NCBI GenBank assembly: GCA_043747745.1
Contig: JAYTOP010000049.1
Location: forward strand, 42,436 to 106,435
DNA length: 64,000 nt
Direction of reading: 5' to 3'
From: SZAS-103 sp043747745
GTDB taxonomy: Bacteria; Pseudomonadota; Gammaproteobacteria; Xanthomonadales; Xanthomonadaceae
Of this stretch, positions 8,651 to 17,119 are shown in pieces. The notes under the pieces are model-generated. The model ran no database searches, was not told where the DNA came from, and saw only the letters and a program-made list of their open reading frames with translations. A program made the position numbers and the translations under genes. How positions within the stretch are numbered: the stretch's first letter is position 1; the number at the start of each line of letters is the position of its first letter.

Positions 8651-9619
8651 TCAAGCCCGCAACAACTCCAGCATCACCGCCATTCTCACCGCCACCCCAT
8701 TCGACACCTGCGCAAGCACCAGCGATTGCGATCCGTCGGCGACCTCGTCGCTGATCTCGACGCCACGATTCATCGGCCCTGGATGCAATACGACCGCATC
8801 GGGCTTCGCGCGTGCGAGACGTTCGGCGGTGAGTCCGTATTCGCGGAAATAAGCCTGCATCGACGGCACCAGGCCTTCCTCCATACGTTCGCGCTGCAGG
8901 CGCAGCATCATGAATGCGTCAACGCCGTCGAGCATCGCGTCGAGATCGTGGCTCACCACGCATCCGTCCAGTTCGTACTTCGATGGCAGCAACGATTCCG
9001 GTGCGCAGACGCGGATTTCGCCGCAGCCAAGCGTGCGCAGCGCGGCGAGATCCGAACGCGCGACGCGTGAATGCCTCACATCTCCGACGACCAGTACCGT
9101 GAGCGTCGAGAAATCCGCACCTTTCGCCTGGTGCAAGGTCAGCATGTCGAGCAGACCTTGGGTCGGATGCTGATGGCGACCGTCGCCGGCATTGATCAGC
9201 GCGGTGTTGGTTCCAGCTTGCGCTGCCAGCGCCGCGACCGCGCCGTTCTCGCCCGCGCGCACGATGAAGCAATCCACGCCCATCGCTTCGAGGTTGCGCA
9301 GCGTGTCGAGCGTGGTCTCGCCCTTACCCGCCGACGATGCCGACAGGTCGAAGTTCAGCACGTCCGCGCCAAGCCGCATCGCGGCTAGATGGAACGCGCT
9401 GCGCGTGCGCGTCGATGGTTCGAGGAACAAGGTGCAGGCCGTGCGGCCAGCGAGTCGCGTGCGCTGCGCAGTGCCATCCCGCGCATCGGGGCGCAGGCGT
9501 TGTGCAGAATCAAGCAGGCGTTCGAGCGCCGCGCGCGGCAGGCCTTCAAGCGTGAGCAGATGGCGCAGGGTGCCGTCAGGGCGCAGTTGCAGATCGCTGT
9601 CGGTCATCGCATCGTTCAT
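8651..9619 (-). CDS. pyrB: aspartate carbamoyltransferase catalytic subunit
   Basis: This enzyme catalyses carbamoyl phosphate plus L-aspartate to N-carbamoyl-aspartate, the committed step of pyrimidine synthesis. The 322 residues are close to E. coli PyrB (311). The phosphate-binding signature EPSTRTRSAFHLAAMRLGA, HPTQGLLDMLT and the HPGPMNRGVEI loop are present. No pyrI regulatory-chain gene is adjacent. The ATG at 9619 overlaps the stop of ruvX by four bases (ATGA), so the two are translationally coupled. A second in-frame ATG at 9607 is a possible start. Last gene of the algH-ruvX-pyrB operon. Confidence 0.95.
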   Translation of the reverse strand: MNDAMTDSDLQLRPDGTLRHLLTLEGLPRAALERLLDSAQRLRPDARDGTAQRTRLAGRTACTLFLEPSTRTRSAFHLAAMRLGADVLNFDLSASSAGKGETTLDTLRNLEAMGVDCFIVRAGENGAVAALAAQAGTNTALINAGDGRHQHPTQGLLDMLTLHQAKGADFSTLTVLVVGDVRHSRVARSDLAALRTLGCGEIRVCAPESLLPSKYELDGCVVSHDLDAMLDGVDAFMMLRLQRERMEEGLVPSMQAYFREYGLTAERLARAKPDAVVLHPGPMNRGVEISDEVADGSQSLVLAQVSNGVAVRMAVMLELLRA

Positions 9620-10128
9620 GGCGCATCTTTGCCTGGTGTTGGATCGGATGGTATCGGCGCATCGGTGTCGGGCACGCTGTCGCTGTCGCTCGGCGCGGCG
9701 AGCCAGCGTTCGACGATCACTGCCGCGGCCAGCGCATCCAGATTCTTCGCATCGGCACGCTTTCGCGCACCTGCGGCGCGCGCATCGGCGAAACGCTGCG
9801 CGGCTTCGATCGAACTGCTGCGCTCGTCCACCAGCCTCACCGGCAAGCGGTAGCGCGCAATCGCGTCGCGCGCAAAGCGATGCGCACGCTGGCGCGAGGG
9901 CTGGTCGCCATCGGCAAGCGTGCGCGGATCGCCGATCACCAATGCATCCGGCCGCCATTCGCGCAGCAACTTGTCGATCGCGGGCCAGTCGGCGACGTCA
10001 TCGCGCATGTCCACGACGGCCAGGTCGCGCGCGGTCGCCGAGACCGCATTGCCGACCGCCACGCCGATGCGCTTGGCGCCGACATCGAAGCCGAGCACCG
10101 TGACGATGGGCCGAATCGCATCGCTCAT
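9616..10128 (-). CDS. ruvX: Holliday junction resolvase-like / pre-16S rRNA nuclease RuvX (YqgF)
   Basis: This is the RNase H-fold YqgF family, implicated in 5' processing of 16S rRNA precursor. The 170 residues include the N-terminal GFDVGAKRIGVAVGNAVS (first acidic residue), the LVIGDPRTLADGD loop and VRLVDERSSSIEA with the second acidic pair; the third Asp lies in ADAKNLDALAAAVI. The C-terminus carries an extra acidic, proline-rich tail of about 20 residues. It overlaps algH by four bases upstream and pyrB by four bases downstream, giving two ATGA couplings in a row. The algH-ruvX-pyrB order is common in gammaproteobacteria. Confidence 0.93.
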   Translation of the reverse strand: MSDAIRPIVTVLGFDVGAKRIGVAVGNAVSATARDLAVVDMRDDVADWPAIDKLLREWRPDALVIGDPRTLADGDQPSRQRAHRFARDAIARYRLPVRLVDERSSSIEAAQRFADARAAGARKRADAKNLDALAAAVIVERWLAAPSDSDSVPDTDAPIPSDPTPGKDAP

Positions 10129-10700
10129 GCGTGGCCGACATAGCCCGCAAACTGCCCCAGATCGACGCCGAGATGCCGTGCCGCAGCCTGCCATCGTTGC
10201 TCGATCGGCGTGTCGAACACGATCGCCTGATCGGCCGGCACCGTGAGCCAGGCATTGTCGACGATTTCCTGTTCGAGTTGGCCGGCACTCCAGCTCGCAT
10301 AACCCAATGTGACCAGATGCCTTCGCGGGCCGAAGCCGCGCGCCATCGCGACCAGGATTTCGCGTGAGGTGGTCACCGCCATTCCCGGCGCGACGCGCAT
10401 CGTGGACGGCCATTCGTCGCCGCCGTCGTGCAGTACGAATCCGCGATCGGGCAACACCGGACCACCGATGAGCACGGTGTCATCGGCGATAGCGGCCAGT
10501 TCGGTCATGAGATCCATCTGTTCCAGCACTTCGCCGAGCCGGTAGTCCGACGGTCGGTTGACCAGCAGGCCCATCGCACCATGCTCGTTGTGCTCGCACA
10601 GCAAGGTCACGCCGCGCGCGAAATGCGGATCGTCCATCGTCGGCACGGCGATCAGGAAATGATTGACGAGGTACGCATTGGCGGGGTGCGGGCGTTGCAT
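10125..10700 (-). CDS. algH: UPF0301 protein AlgH/YqgE
   Basis: This 191-residue cytosolic protein belongs to the conserved UPF0301 family, whose biochemical role is not settled; the name AlgH comes from an alginate phenotype in Pseudomonas. Family landmarks are HFLIAVPTMDDPHFARGVTL, EHNEHGAMGLLVNRP and the GGPV-DRGFVLH segment, followed by LVTLGYASWSAGQLEQE. It heads the algH-ruvX-pyrB operon. No Shine-Dalgarno sequence precedes the ATG; instead TAGAAT stands exactly six bases upstream, consistent with a leaderless mRNA. Confidence 0.93.
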   Translation of the reverse strand: MQRPHPANAYLVNHFLIAVPTMDDPHFARGVTLLCEHNEHGAMGLLVNRPSDYRLGEVLEQMDLMTELAAIADDTVLIGGPVLPDRGFVLHDGGDEWPSTMRVAPGMAVTTSREILVAMARGFGPRRHLVTLGYASWSAGQLEQEIVDNAWLTVPADQAIVFDTPIEQRWQAAARHLGVDLGQFAGYVGHA

Positions 10701-10706
10701 GAGCGC

Positions 10707-10712
10707 ATTCTA
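10707..10712 (-). promoter_or_regulatory. putative -10 box (TAGAAT) of the algH operon, leaderless arrangement
   Basis: TAGAAT on the minus strand is followed by GCGCTC and then the algH ATG. It matches five of six consensus bases in a GC-rich surrounding. The -35 region is weak. Confidence 0.5.
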
Positions 10713-10835
10713 GCGCGTCCATCCGTTAGCCTGGCCGCGCTTCCGGCACGCGCCGCCGTGTGCAATTTGCGGGTCTGCCTACTCTAGAATGGTGAACGCG
10801 TCGCGAGCGGCGCAGGTTACAGGGGGAGTTGCAGC

Positions 10836-11603
10836 ATGCTCGGGATTCGCGAACACACCGGCCGCGCCCTGGCCCGCTATTTGTCCAAGCCGATCGATCG
10901 TGACCGCAACCCGTCGACCTCGATGCCGTCGCAAGTGGCGACGACCATCCGCAAGGGCGACGTGCTGCTGGTGGATGGCAACAGCCGTTTCTCGGTCGCA
11001 ATCCGCTACCTCACCCAGTCCACCTGGTCGCACGCGGCGTTGTGCGTCGGCGAGCAGACCGATGCATCTGGCGCGACCTCGCCGCATCTACTCGAAGCCG
11101 ACGTCATCAAGGGCGTGCAGATCGTTCCTCTCGCGAAATACGCCGAATTCCATACGCGGATCTGCCGTCCGGTCGGCCTGGAGACGCAGGAAACCGACTC
11201 CGTGATCGCGTTCGCGATGGAGCGCCTCGGCCATCAGTACGACATGAAGAACGTCTTCGACCTGGTGCGCTACCTGATCCGCACGCCGCCGTTGCCGGAT
11301 CGTTTCAAGCGCCGTGTGCTGGCGATCGGCAGCGGCGACCCGACCCGCGCGATATGCTCCAGTCTCATTGCCCAAGCTTACCAGTCGGTGCACTACCCGA
11401 TCCTGCCGCAGGTCGTACTCGACGGCGACGATTCGGCCGCGCGCAGCAAGCGCAAGGAGCTGCTGCAGATCCGCCACTACAGCCTGTTTGCGCCGCGCGA
11501 CTTCGACGTCTCGCCCTACTTCCGCATCGTCAAGCCGACCATCGAAACCGGCTTCGATCCGCACCAGGTCGCGTGGGCGATGGGCAAGGACGTGCCGGCA
11601 TAG
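10836..11603 (+). CDS. YiiX/YebB-like permuted NlpC/P60 cysteine hydrolase
   Basis: This 255-residue protein belongs to the permuted papain-fold hydrolases of the YiiX/YebB type. Two blocks carry the expected active site: the His in TWSHAALCVG (about residue 67) and the Cys in RAICSSLIAQAY (about residue 173). In permuted NlpC/P60 members the His precedes the Cys, as here. Substrates of this branch are unknown; lipid or peptide amide bonds are the usual suggestion. There is no signal peptide. A strong ribosome site, AGGGGGAG, lies about seven bases before the ATG. TAGAAT at 10785-10790 may be the promoter -10. Confidence 0.8.
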   Translation: MLGIREHTGRALARYLSKPIDRDRNPSTSMPSQVATTIRKGDVLLVDGNSRFSVAIRYLTQSTWSHAALCVGEQTDASGATSPHLLEADVIKGVQIVPLAKYAEFHTRICRPVGLETQETDSVIAFAMERLGHQYDMKNVFDLVRYLIRTPPLPDRFKRRVLAIGSGDPTRAICSSLIAQAYQSVHYPILPQVVLDGDDSAARSKRKELLQIRHYSLFAPRDFDVSPYFRIVKPTIETGFDPHQVAWAMGKDVPA

Positions 11604-11716
11604 GCAGCCCAGGCTCTTCTGTGACAACCACTCCCGCACAGATAGGTCTCGACAGGCATCGATGAACATGACCCGTTTACCCGTTACGATGCCTCGCTGA
11701 TCACGGAGACCCGCTC

Positions 11717-12544
11717 GTGGATGCCACCGCGCTGTTACGTTCCATTCCCTTGTTCGAGGGTCTTGAAGAAGACGACCTGGTCGCGCTGTCGGCCGCGCTT
11801 GAGCCGCGCAGCTTCCGCGCCGGCACCATGATCTTCGCCCAGGGCGATGTCGGCAGCGCGATGTACATCATCGAGAGCGGCGACGTGAACATCCACCTGC
11901 CCGGCGAGAAATCCCACCGCATCTCGCTCAAGGACATCGCGCGCGGCGAATATTTCGGCGAACTGTCGCTGTTCGACGACCTGCCGCGCAGCGCGAGCGC
12001 GCTGGCAACCAGCAACGCGGTGCTGCTCGAACTGCAGCGCGAGACCCTCGAAAATTACCTGGACCGCCGACCACGCGCAGCGATGGCGATCCTGCGCACG
12101 ATGGGCCAGCGCCTGCGCGAAACCAATACGATGCTTTCGGCACGCGCGGCGAAGAACGTCGACGCGGAATTCGAGCAGAACCTGTCCTGGAGCGACCGCC
12201 TCGCCGATGCCGTGGCCGAACTCAATGGCAGCTGGAAGTTCATCGTCTTCCTGCTCGCGATGACCGCAGGCTGGTGCGTCGTGAACACCGCGATCATCAT
12301 GAAGCAGCCGCTCGACCCGTATCCGTATGCGTTTTTCAACCTCGCACTGGCCGTACTGGTCGGTCTGCAGGGCCCGCTGATCGTGATGAGCCAGAACCGC
12401 CAGTCCTTCAAGGACCGCGCACGCGCCGAAACCGACTTCAAGGTCAACCTCAAGAACGAGGTCAATATCGAGACCCTCATCCGCGAACTCAGCGAGTTTC
12501 GCGCGGAGGTCAGCGAAAAGATCGGCAAGGATGGAAACGGCTGA
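11717..12544 (+). CDS. cyclic nucleotide-binding domain fused to DUF1003 membrane protein
   Basis: This protein has 275 residues. Residues about 8-130 form a cNMP-binding (CRP-like) domain; the phosphate-binding cassette region is GEYFGELSLFDDLPRSASA, which keeps the Glu and Arg that contact cyclic nucleotides. Residues about 155-250 are DUF1003, with two membrane helices (FIVFLLAMTAGWCVVNTAII and FFNLALAVLVGLQGPLIVMS) and the family motif QNRQSFKDR. A short charged coiled-coil tail ends the protein. The likely role is a membrane sensor of cAMP or c-di-GMP, which is inference. Start GTG 11717 is supported by GGAG eight bases upstream. Confidence 0.85.
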   Translation: MDATALLRSIPLFEGLEEDDLVALSAALEPRSFRAGTMIFAQGDVGSAMYIIESGDVNIHLPGEKSHRISLKDIARGEYFGELSLFDDLPRSASALATSNAVLLELQRETLENYLDRRPRAAMAILRTMGQRLRETNTMLSARAAKNVDAEFEQNLSWSDRLADAVAELNGSWKFIVFLLAMTAGWCVVNTAIIMKQPLDPYPYAFFNLALAVLVGLQGPLIVMSQNRQSFKDRARAETDFKVNLKNEVNIETLIRELSEFRAEVSEKIGKDGNG

Positions 12545-12601
12545 ATCGATCCAGATGCCGGTTGATCACACTGCATCCTCGCGGGAGTGACCCGCTGGTG
12601 A

Positions 12602-12754
12602 CGGACATCGCGGAAACGCGGCTGGCTTCGTAAATTCTTCTCGGACCACAACCTGAAATCGGGTGACAAGGTAGTCATCGCCCAGACGCGCCTCGACGAA
12701 TACAAAATCTATCCGGAGCGCTTGTCACCACGATCTGATTTCGGTCAATCTTGA
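12602..12754 (+). pseudogene. possible gene remnant within a 323-bp gap
   Basis: The gap between 12545 and 12867 has no complete gene. One open stretch without a start codon translates to a protein-like segment: FFSDHNLKSGDKVVI followed by a charged IYPE motif. It faintly recalls B3-like or AbrB-like DNA-binding folds (Asp-His-Asn-Leu-x-x-Gly-Asp). It is closed by TGA at 12752-12754 and preceded in frame by TGA. Codon composition fits coding DNA, but the stretch is short and may be chance. Confidence 0.25.
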
Positions 12755-12816
12755 AGCGGCGCTGATCGCTCGGAGAACCTGCGGGCCAGTAGTGTGGTAC
12801 GCGGTCGGTACTCGTG

Positions 12817-12843
12817 AAAAAGCCGGGCAATGCCCGGCTTTTT
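12817..12843. terminator. bidirectional intrinsic terminator
   Basis: AAAAAGCCGGGC, AAT loop, then GCCCGGCTTTTT: a seven-pair GC stem flanked by A-run and T-run, so it can terminate in both directions. It lies just past the end of pilU and downstream of the DUF1003 gene. Confidence 0.9.
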
Positions 12844-12867
12844 CGATTCGCCACACGCACCAATCTG

Positions 12868-14019
12868 CTAACGCCGCATCACGTTTCTATCTTCCGTGGA
12901 GACCAGTTCCACGCCATCAAGCCCCTGTGCGAGGCTGTTGGCATCGCCGCCCTGGGCGAGCTTGATGCGCAGGCGCACTTCGTTTTGCGAGTCGGCGAAG
13001 CGCAGGGCGTCTTCGTAGCTGATCTCGCCGGCCTGGTACAGGATGAACAGGCTCTGGTCGAAGGTCTGCATGCCCAGGTTGGTGGACTCCTTCATGACAT
13101 CCTTGAGCTTGTGGATCTCGCCGTCTCGGATGTAGTCCTGCACCAGCGGCGTGCCCAGCAGGATTTCCATCGCGACCTTGCGGGCCTTGCCGTCCGGCGT
13201 CGGAATCAGCATCTGCGCAACGACCCCCTTGAGGTTCATCGACAGGTCCATCAGCAACTGGCTGCGGCGATCCTCGGGGAAGAAGTTGATGATGCGGTCC
13301 ATCGCCTGGTTGGCGTTGTTGGCGTGCAGGGTGCACAGCACGAGGTGGCCGGTTTCGGCGAACGCGATCGCATGATCCATGCCCTCGCGTGTGCGCACCT
13401 CGCCGATCATGATCACATCGGGTGCCTGGCGCAGGGTGTTCTTCAGCGCGTTTTCCCAACTGTCGGTGTCGATGCCGACTTCGCGCTGGGTGATGATGCA
13501 GCCTTCGTGCTTGTGCACGAACTCGATCGGGTCCTCGATCGTGATGATGTGGCCGGTCGAGTTCAGGTTGCGGTAACCGATCATCGCCGCGAGCGAGGTC
13601 GACTTACCGGTGCCGGTCGCGCCGACGAAGATGATGATGCCGCGCTTGGTCATCGCCAGCGATTTGACGATCGCCGGCAGGCTGAGTTCATCGACGGTGG
13701 GGATCTTTGTCTCGATCCGGCGCAGCACCATGCCGACCTGGTTGCGCTGGTAGAAGCAGCTGACGCGGAAGCGGCCGAGCCCGGCCACGCCGATCGCGAA
13801 ATTGCACTCGTGGGTTTTCTCGAACTCCTCGCGCTGCGGCGGGGTCATCACATTCAGCACCAGGTCGCGGCTCTGCTGCGAAGTGAGCGCGGTCTGGGTG
13901 ATCGGGCTGATCTTGCCGTTGACCTTCATCGACGGCGGCATGCCCGCAGTGATGAACAGATCCGACGCCTTGTTGTGCGCCATCAGCTTCAGATAGGAGG
14001 TGAAATCAATGCTGCTCAT
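12868..14019 (-). CDS. pilU: type IV pilus retraction ATPase PilU
   Basis: This is a 383-residue hexameric ATPase that assists PilT in pilus retraction and twitching. The Walker A motif GATGTGKST is near residue 135, the Asp box and Walker B region include HIITIEDPIEFVHKH and PDVIMIGEVR, and the His box is ETGHLVLCTLHANN. The extended C-terminus after about residue 340 distinguishes PilU from PilT. The frame is open upstream to 14109, but that extension would translate the G-run array; the ATG at 14019 (MSSIDFTSYL) matches the family start. It follows pilT in the same direction, with a 141-bp gap holding paired G-run arrays. Confidence 0.95.
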   Translation of the reverse strand: MSSIDFTSYLKLMAHNKASDLFITAGMPPSMKVNGKISPITQTALTSQQSRDLVLNVMTPPQREEFEKTHECNFAIGVAGLGRFRVSCFYQRNQVGMVLRRIETKIPTVDELSLPAIVKSLAMTKRGIIIFVGATGTGKSTSLAAMIGYRNLNSTGHIITIEDPIEFVHKHEGCIITQREVGIDTDSWENALKNTLRQAPDVIMIGEVRTREGMDHAIAFAETGHLVLCTLHANNANQAMDRIINFFPEDRRSQLLMDLSMNLKGVVAQMLIPTPDGKARKVAMEILLGTPLVQDYIRDGEIHKLKDVMKESTNLGMQTFDQSLFILYQAGEISYEDALRFADSQNEVRLRIKLAQGGDANSLAQGLDGVELVSTEDRNVMRR

Positions 14020-14029
14020 GGTGGGCTCC

Positions 14030-14151
14030 GGGGAACGGGGAACGGGGAACGGGGAAGCCAATGCGGGCACGGGGTGGTCCGGGATGGTGGAGTCGTCCTG
14101 CGGCTCCAACGATTTTGTATCCGTTCCCTGTTCCCTGTTACCTGTTCCCTG
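14030..14151. repeat. paired inverted G-run arrays, copy A (pilT-pilU gap)
   Basis: The left arm (14030-14056) is three units of GGGGAAC plus GGGGAA. The right arm (14123-14151) is the opposite orientation, GTTCCCT repeated. The 66-bp spacer resembles no other copy. The four G-runs of the left arm can in principle form a G-quadruplex, and the arms can pair as a long hairpin in the pilT-pilU transcript. Confidence 0.85.
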
Positions 14152-14160
14152 CCTCTGCGA

Positions 14161-15198
14161 TCAATCGAACAGCTTCTTGTCCTTGGCGTACTCGCGGGCG
14201 CTTGGCCGGGTGATCTGGCCGCGCTTGACCATGTCCTGCAGGCACTGGTCGAGGGTCTGCATGCCGAGATTCTGACCGGTCTGGATCGACGAATACATTT
14301 GTGCAACCTTGTCCTCGCGGATCAGATTGCGGATCGCTGGTGTGCCGATCATGATCTCGTGCGCCGCGATACGTCCGCCGCCGACCTTCTTCATCAACGA
14401 CTGCGCGATCACCGCTCGCAACGACTCCGACAGCATGCTGCGCACCATCGGCTTTTCGCCGGCGGGGAACACGTCGATGATGCGATCGATGGTCTTGGCG
14501 GCCGAACTGGTGTGCAGGGTGCCGAATACGAGATGTCCGGTTTCCGCGGCAGTGAGCGCCAGGCGGATGGTTTCCAGGTCGCGCAACTCGCCGACCAGGA
14601 TGTAGTCGGGGTCTTCACGCAGCGCCGAGCGCAGCGCTTCATTGAAACCATGCGTGTCGCGATGGACTTCGCGCTGGTTCACCAGGCATTTCTGCGAGGT
14701 GTGCACGAACTCGATCGGATCCTCGACCGTGAGGATGTGCGCGTATTCGTTCTTGTTGATGTGGTCCACCATCGCAGCGAGCGTGGTGGACTTGCCCGAA
14801 CCGGTTGGCCCAGTACACAGGATCAGGCCTTGCGGCTGGTTGATAACTTCGCGGAAGATCGGCGGACAAGCCAGATCCTCGAGCGTCAGCACCTCGGAGG
14901 GGATGGTGCGGAAGACCGCCCCCGCGCCGCGGTTCTGGTTGAAGGCGTTGACGCGGAAACGCGCCATGCCCGGGATCTCGAACGAGAAATCGACCTCGAG
15001 AAATTCCTCGAAATCGCGGTGCTGCTTGTCCGACATGATGTCGTACACAAGCGAGTGCACCTGTTTGTGCTCGAGTGCCGGAATGTTGATCCGGCGCACA
15101 TCGCCATCGACCCGGATCATCGGCGGCAAGCCCGCAGACAGATGCAGGTCGGATGCTTTGTTCTTGACCGAGAAAGCCAGCAGTTCTGCGATATCCAT
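14161..15198 (-). CDS. pilT: type IV pilus retraction ATPase PilT
   Basis: This is the 345-residue hexameric motor that disassembles the pilus and drives twitching motility, DNA uptake and surface sensing. Landmarks are the N-terminal NKASDLHLSAGLPP, Walker A GPTGSGKSTT near residue 131, the Asp box LTVEDPIEFVH, Walker B DYILVGELRD and the His box ETGHLVFGTLHTSSA; the C-terminal AIRNLIREDK motif specific for retraction ATPases is present. The ATG at 15198 is the family start; the frame is open upstream to 15369. A TATACT hexamer at 15237-15242 is a candidate -10. It is divergent from yggS. Confidence 0.96.
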   Translation of the reverse strand: MDIAELLAFSVKNKASDLHLSAGLPPMIRVDGDVRRINIPALEHKQVHSLVYDIMSDKQHRDFEEFLEVDFSFEIPGMARFRVNAFNQNRGAGAVFRTIPSEVLTLEDLACPPIFREVINQPQGLILCTGPTGSGKSTTLAAMVDHINKNEYAHILTVEDPIEFVHTSQKCLVNQREVHRDTHGFNEALRSALREDPDYILVGELRDLETIRLALTAAETGHLVFGTLHTSSAAKTIDRIIDVFPAGEKPMVRSMLSESLRAVIAQSLMKKVGGGRIAAHEIMIGTPAIRNLIREDKVAQMYSSIQTGQNLGMQTLDQCLQDMVKRGQITRPSAREYAKDKKLFD

Positions 15199-15284
15199 GC
15201 GCGTCCCCTGACGCTTAGAATGTATGTTCCGACCGGAGTATAGCTCTAATCGGCGGTTGTCAAACCAGTCCAGGGCGCGTCCCA

Positions 15285-16004
15285 TTGAACGATTCCGCAG
15301 CCATCCGTGCGAACCTGCTGCGACGCATGCGCCTGGCGGCGCAGACGCGCGCCGACCCCGGCGCTGCAACGGCCGGAATCGCCTTGCTGGCCGTATCGAA
15401 GACCCGCACGGCTGCGGAAATCCGAACGCTTGCGGTGCTGGGCCAGCGCGCGTTCGGCGAGAACTACGTGCAGGAAGCCATCGCCAAGCAGCACGCGCTG
15501 GCCGACCTGGATCTGGAATGGCATCTCATCGGCCATCTGCAATCGAACAAAGCGCGCGAAGCAGCCGCGATGTTCGATTGGGTACATTCGGTGGATCGGA
15601 TCAAGCTGGTCGCTGCGCTCGCCCGGTATCGCCCGATGCACTGCCAGCTGCTGAACGTGCTGATCCAGGTCAACATCGATGATGAAGTCAGCAAGTCCGG
15701 TTGTCGGCCCAGCGATGCGTTCGCGATCGCCGACGCGATCGCCGTCGAACCGCGACTCGCGCTGCGCGGACTGATGGCAATTCCGGCGCCCGATCCCGAC
15801 ATGCAACGTCGGCGTGCGGCATTCCGTGCGTTGAAGGGTCTGTTCGAAGCGGTCCATGTAATGCATCCGCAGATGGACACATTGTCGATGGGCATGAGCG
15901 AAGACTTCGAGCTGGCGATTGCCGAGGGCGCGACGATGGTCAGGATCGGCACGGCGTTGTTCGGGCCCAGAAGCCGGGAATCGGGAATCGGGAATCGGGA
16001 ATAG
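15285..16004 (+). CDS. yggS: YggS family pyridoxal phosphate homeostasis protein
   Basis: This is a 239-residue alanine-racemase-like single-domain PLP protein that buffers free PLP and affects amino-acid pools. The PLP lysine is in LLAVSKTRTAAEIR (about residue 39), followed by GENYVQEAIAK, WHLIGHLQSNKAR and the phosphate-binding LSMGMSEDFELAIAEGATMVRIGTALFG. No ATG is available before the fold begins, so the TTG at 15285 is used. The last ten residues (SRESGIGNRE) and the stop codon are encoded by a GGGAATC array, an addition beyond the normal family end. Its place between pilT and proC is typical of gammaproteobacteria. Confidence 0.92.
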   Translation: MNDSAAIRANLLRRMRLAAQTRADPGAATAGIALLAVSKTRTAAEIRTLAVLGQRAFGENYVQEAIAKQHALADLDLEWHLIGHLQSNKAREAAAMFDWVHSVDRIKLVAALARYRPMHCQLLNVLIQVNIDDEVSKSGCRPSDAFAIADAIAVEPRLALRGLMAIPAPDPDMQRRRAAFRALKGLFEAVHVMHPQMDTLSMGMSEDFELAIAEGATMVRIGTALFGPRSRESGIGNRE

Positions 16005-16117
16005 GCGGAGCAAAAGCGCGCGCGCAGCCACTCCAGACTGGGGCGGTTGTTATGCTTGTTGGCCCCGCAAGCTGATGCGATTGCCGACTGATGCCATCAA
16101 TTCCCGAATCCCGATTC
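15975..16117. repeat. paired inverted G-run arrays, copy B (yggS-proC)
   Basis: The left arm (15975-16002) is three GGGAATC units plus GGGAAT and forms the end of yggS, including part of its TAG stop. The right arm (16101-16117, TTCCCGAATCCCGATTC) is inverted. The 98-bp spacer is unrelated to the other copies. Four G-runs make a quadruplex possible; GGGNATC-type repeats are known to be enriched in Xanthomonas genomes. Confidence 0.8.
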
Positions 16118-16138
16118 ATGCCGCACATGGAAGTGCCA

Positions 16139-16993
16139 ATGCCACAGGCGCAGGGTGCGCAGGAGCGGCCGACTCCCGGTTCAATTGCCATCATCGGCAG
16201 CGGGAATGTCGCACGCAGCCTGATTGGCGGACTGGTCGCGCTCGGCGTCCCGGCTTCGACCATCGCGGTGTCAGGAACCAACGCCGGATTGCGCGCTGCA
16301 TTGACAGACGATTTCGGCGTCCGCACCCACGCCGACAACCACGATGCTGCACGCGATGCCGACATCTGGGTGCTCGCGGTCAAGCCGCAGGTGTTGCGCG
16401 CGGTGTGCGGCGAACTGTCCCCGCAGGCGCGCGAGCAGCGGCCATTGATCGTATCGGTCGCCGCTGGCATCACCATCGCCCAGGTCGAGCGCTGGCTCGG
16501 TGCCGATGTTGCAGTCGTCCGCGCGATGCCCAACACGCCAGCGTTGCTTGGCGCGAGCGCGACTGCGCTATGCGCCAATCCGCATGCATCGTCGGCGCAA
16601 TGCGCGCAGGTGCAGCGCTTGTTCGATGCGGTCGGGATCGCACGGTGGATCGACGACGAAGCGCTGATGGACACCGTCACCGCGACATCCGGCAGCGGCC
16701 CCGCCTATGTGTTCGCGCTGGTCGAGGCGATGCAGGCTGCCGCACAGGCGCAGGGATTGCCTGGCGACATCGCGCGAGCGCTGATCGCGCAGACGATCCT
16801 TGGCGCCGGGCGGATGCTCTGCGAATCCGGCGAGGATGCTGCCACCTTGCGAAGGCGCGTGACTTCGCCAGGCGGGGTGACGGCGGAAGCGCTGCGACGG
16901 TTCGAGGACGGTGGGTTCCGCGCGTTGATCGCCGAAGGAATCGCCGCCGCCACCGTGCGCGGAGCGGAACTGTCTGCGCAGAACGGTGGTTGA
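16139..16993 (+). CDS. proC: pyrroline-5-carboxylate reductase
   Basis: This enzyme catalyses the last step of proline synthesis, reducing 1-pyrroline-5-carboxylate with NAD(P)H. The Rossmann motif IAIIGSGNVARSLIGGL lies about 15 residues from the chosen start. VLAVKPQVL, VRAMPNTPALLGASATAL and the C-terminal signature VTATSGSGPAYVFALVEAM with VTSPGGVTAEAL are all present. The length is 284 residues from 16139; upstream in-frame ATGs at 16091, 16118 and 16127 would place the C-rich repeat arm inside the protein. GGAAG at 16129-16133 favours 16139. The yggS-proC order is conserved. Confidence 0.94.
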   Translation: MPQAQGAQERPTPGSIAIIGSGNVARSLIGGLVALGVPASTIAVSGTNAGLRAALTDDFGVRTHADNHDAARDADIWVLAVKPQVLRAVCGELSPQAREQRPLIVSVAAGITIAQVERWLGADVAVVRAMPNTPALLGASATALCANPHASSAQCAQVQRLFDAVGIARWIDDEALMDTVTATSGSGPAYVFALVEAMQAAAQAQGLPGDIARALIAQTILGAGRMLCESGEDAATLRRRVTSPGGVTAEALRRFEDGGFRALIAEGIAAATVRGAELSAQNGG

Positions 16994-16996
16994 AAC

Positions 16997-17113
16997 GGGG
17001 ACCGGGGACCGGGGAACGGGGAACGGGGAACGGGGAACGGGGAACAAAAATACGATCAGTCAGCTTCAGCCTTAGCTACTCCTGATATTGCAGTTCCCTG
17101 TTCCCTGTTCCCC
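16997..17113. repeat. paired inverted G-run arrays, copy C (between convergent proC and GGDEF gene)
   Basis: The left arm (16997-17045) is the longest in the window: two GGGGACC units and five GGGGAAC units. The right arm (17093-17113) is GTTCCCT repeated, ending CCCC. The spacer is 47 bp. It lies between two convergent stop codons, where a long hairpin could serve as a terminator. Confidence 0.85.
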
Positions 17114-17119
17114 GCCACA

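Noticed and set aside
14020..14109. An N-terminal extension of PilU (about 30 residues)
   Set aside because: It would translate a G-run array; family members begin at the position of ATG 14019.
12814..15243. An 809-codon open frame on the plus strand opposite pilU and pilT
   Set aside because: It is a high-GC antisense shadow of two clear ATPase genes; the minus-strand frames have all family motifs and family lengths.
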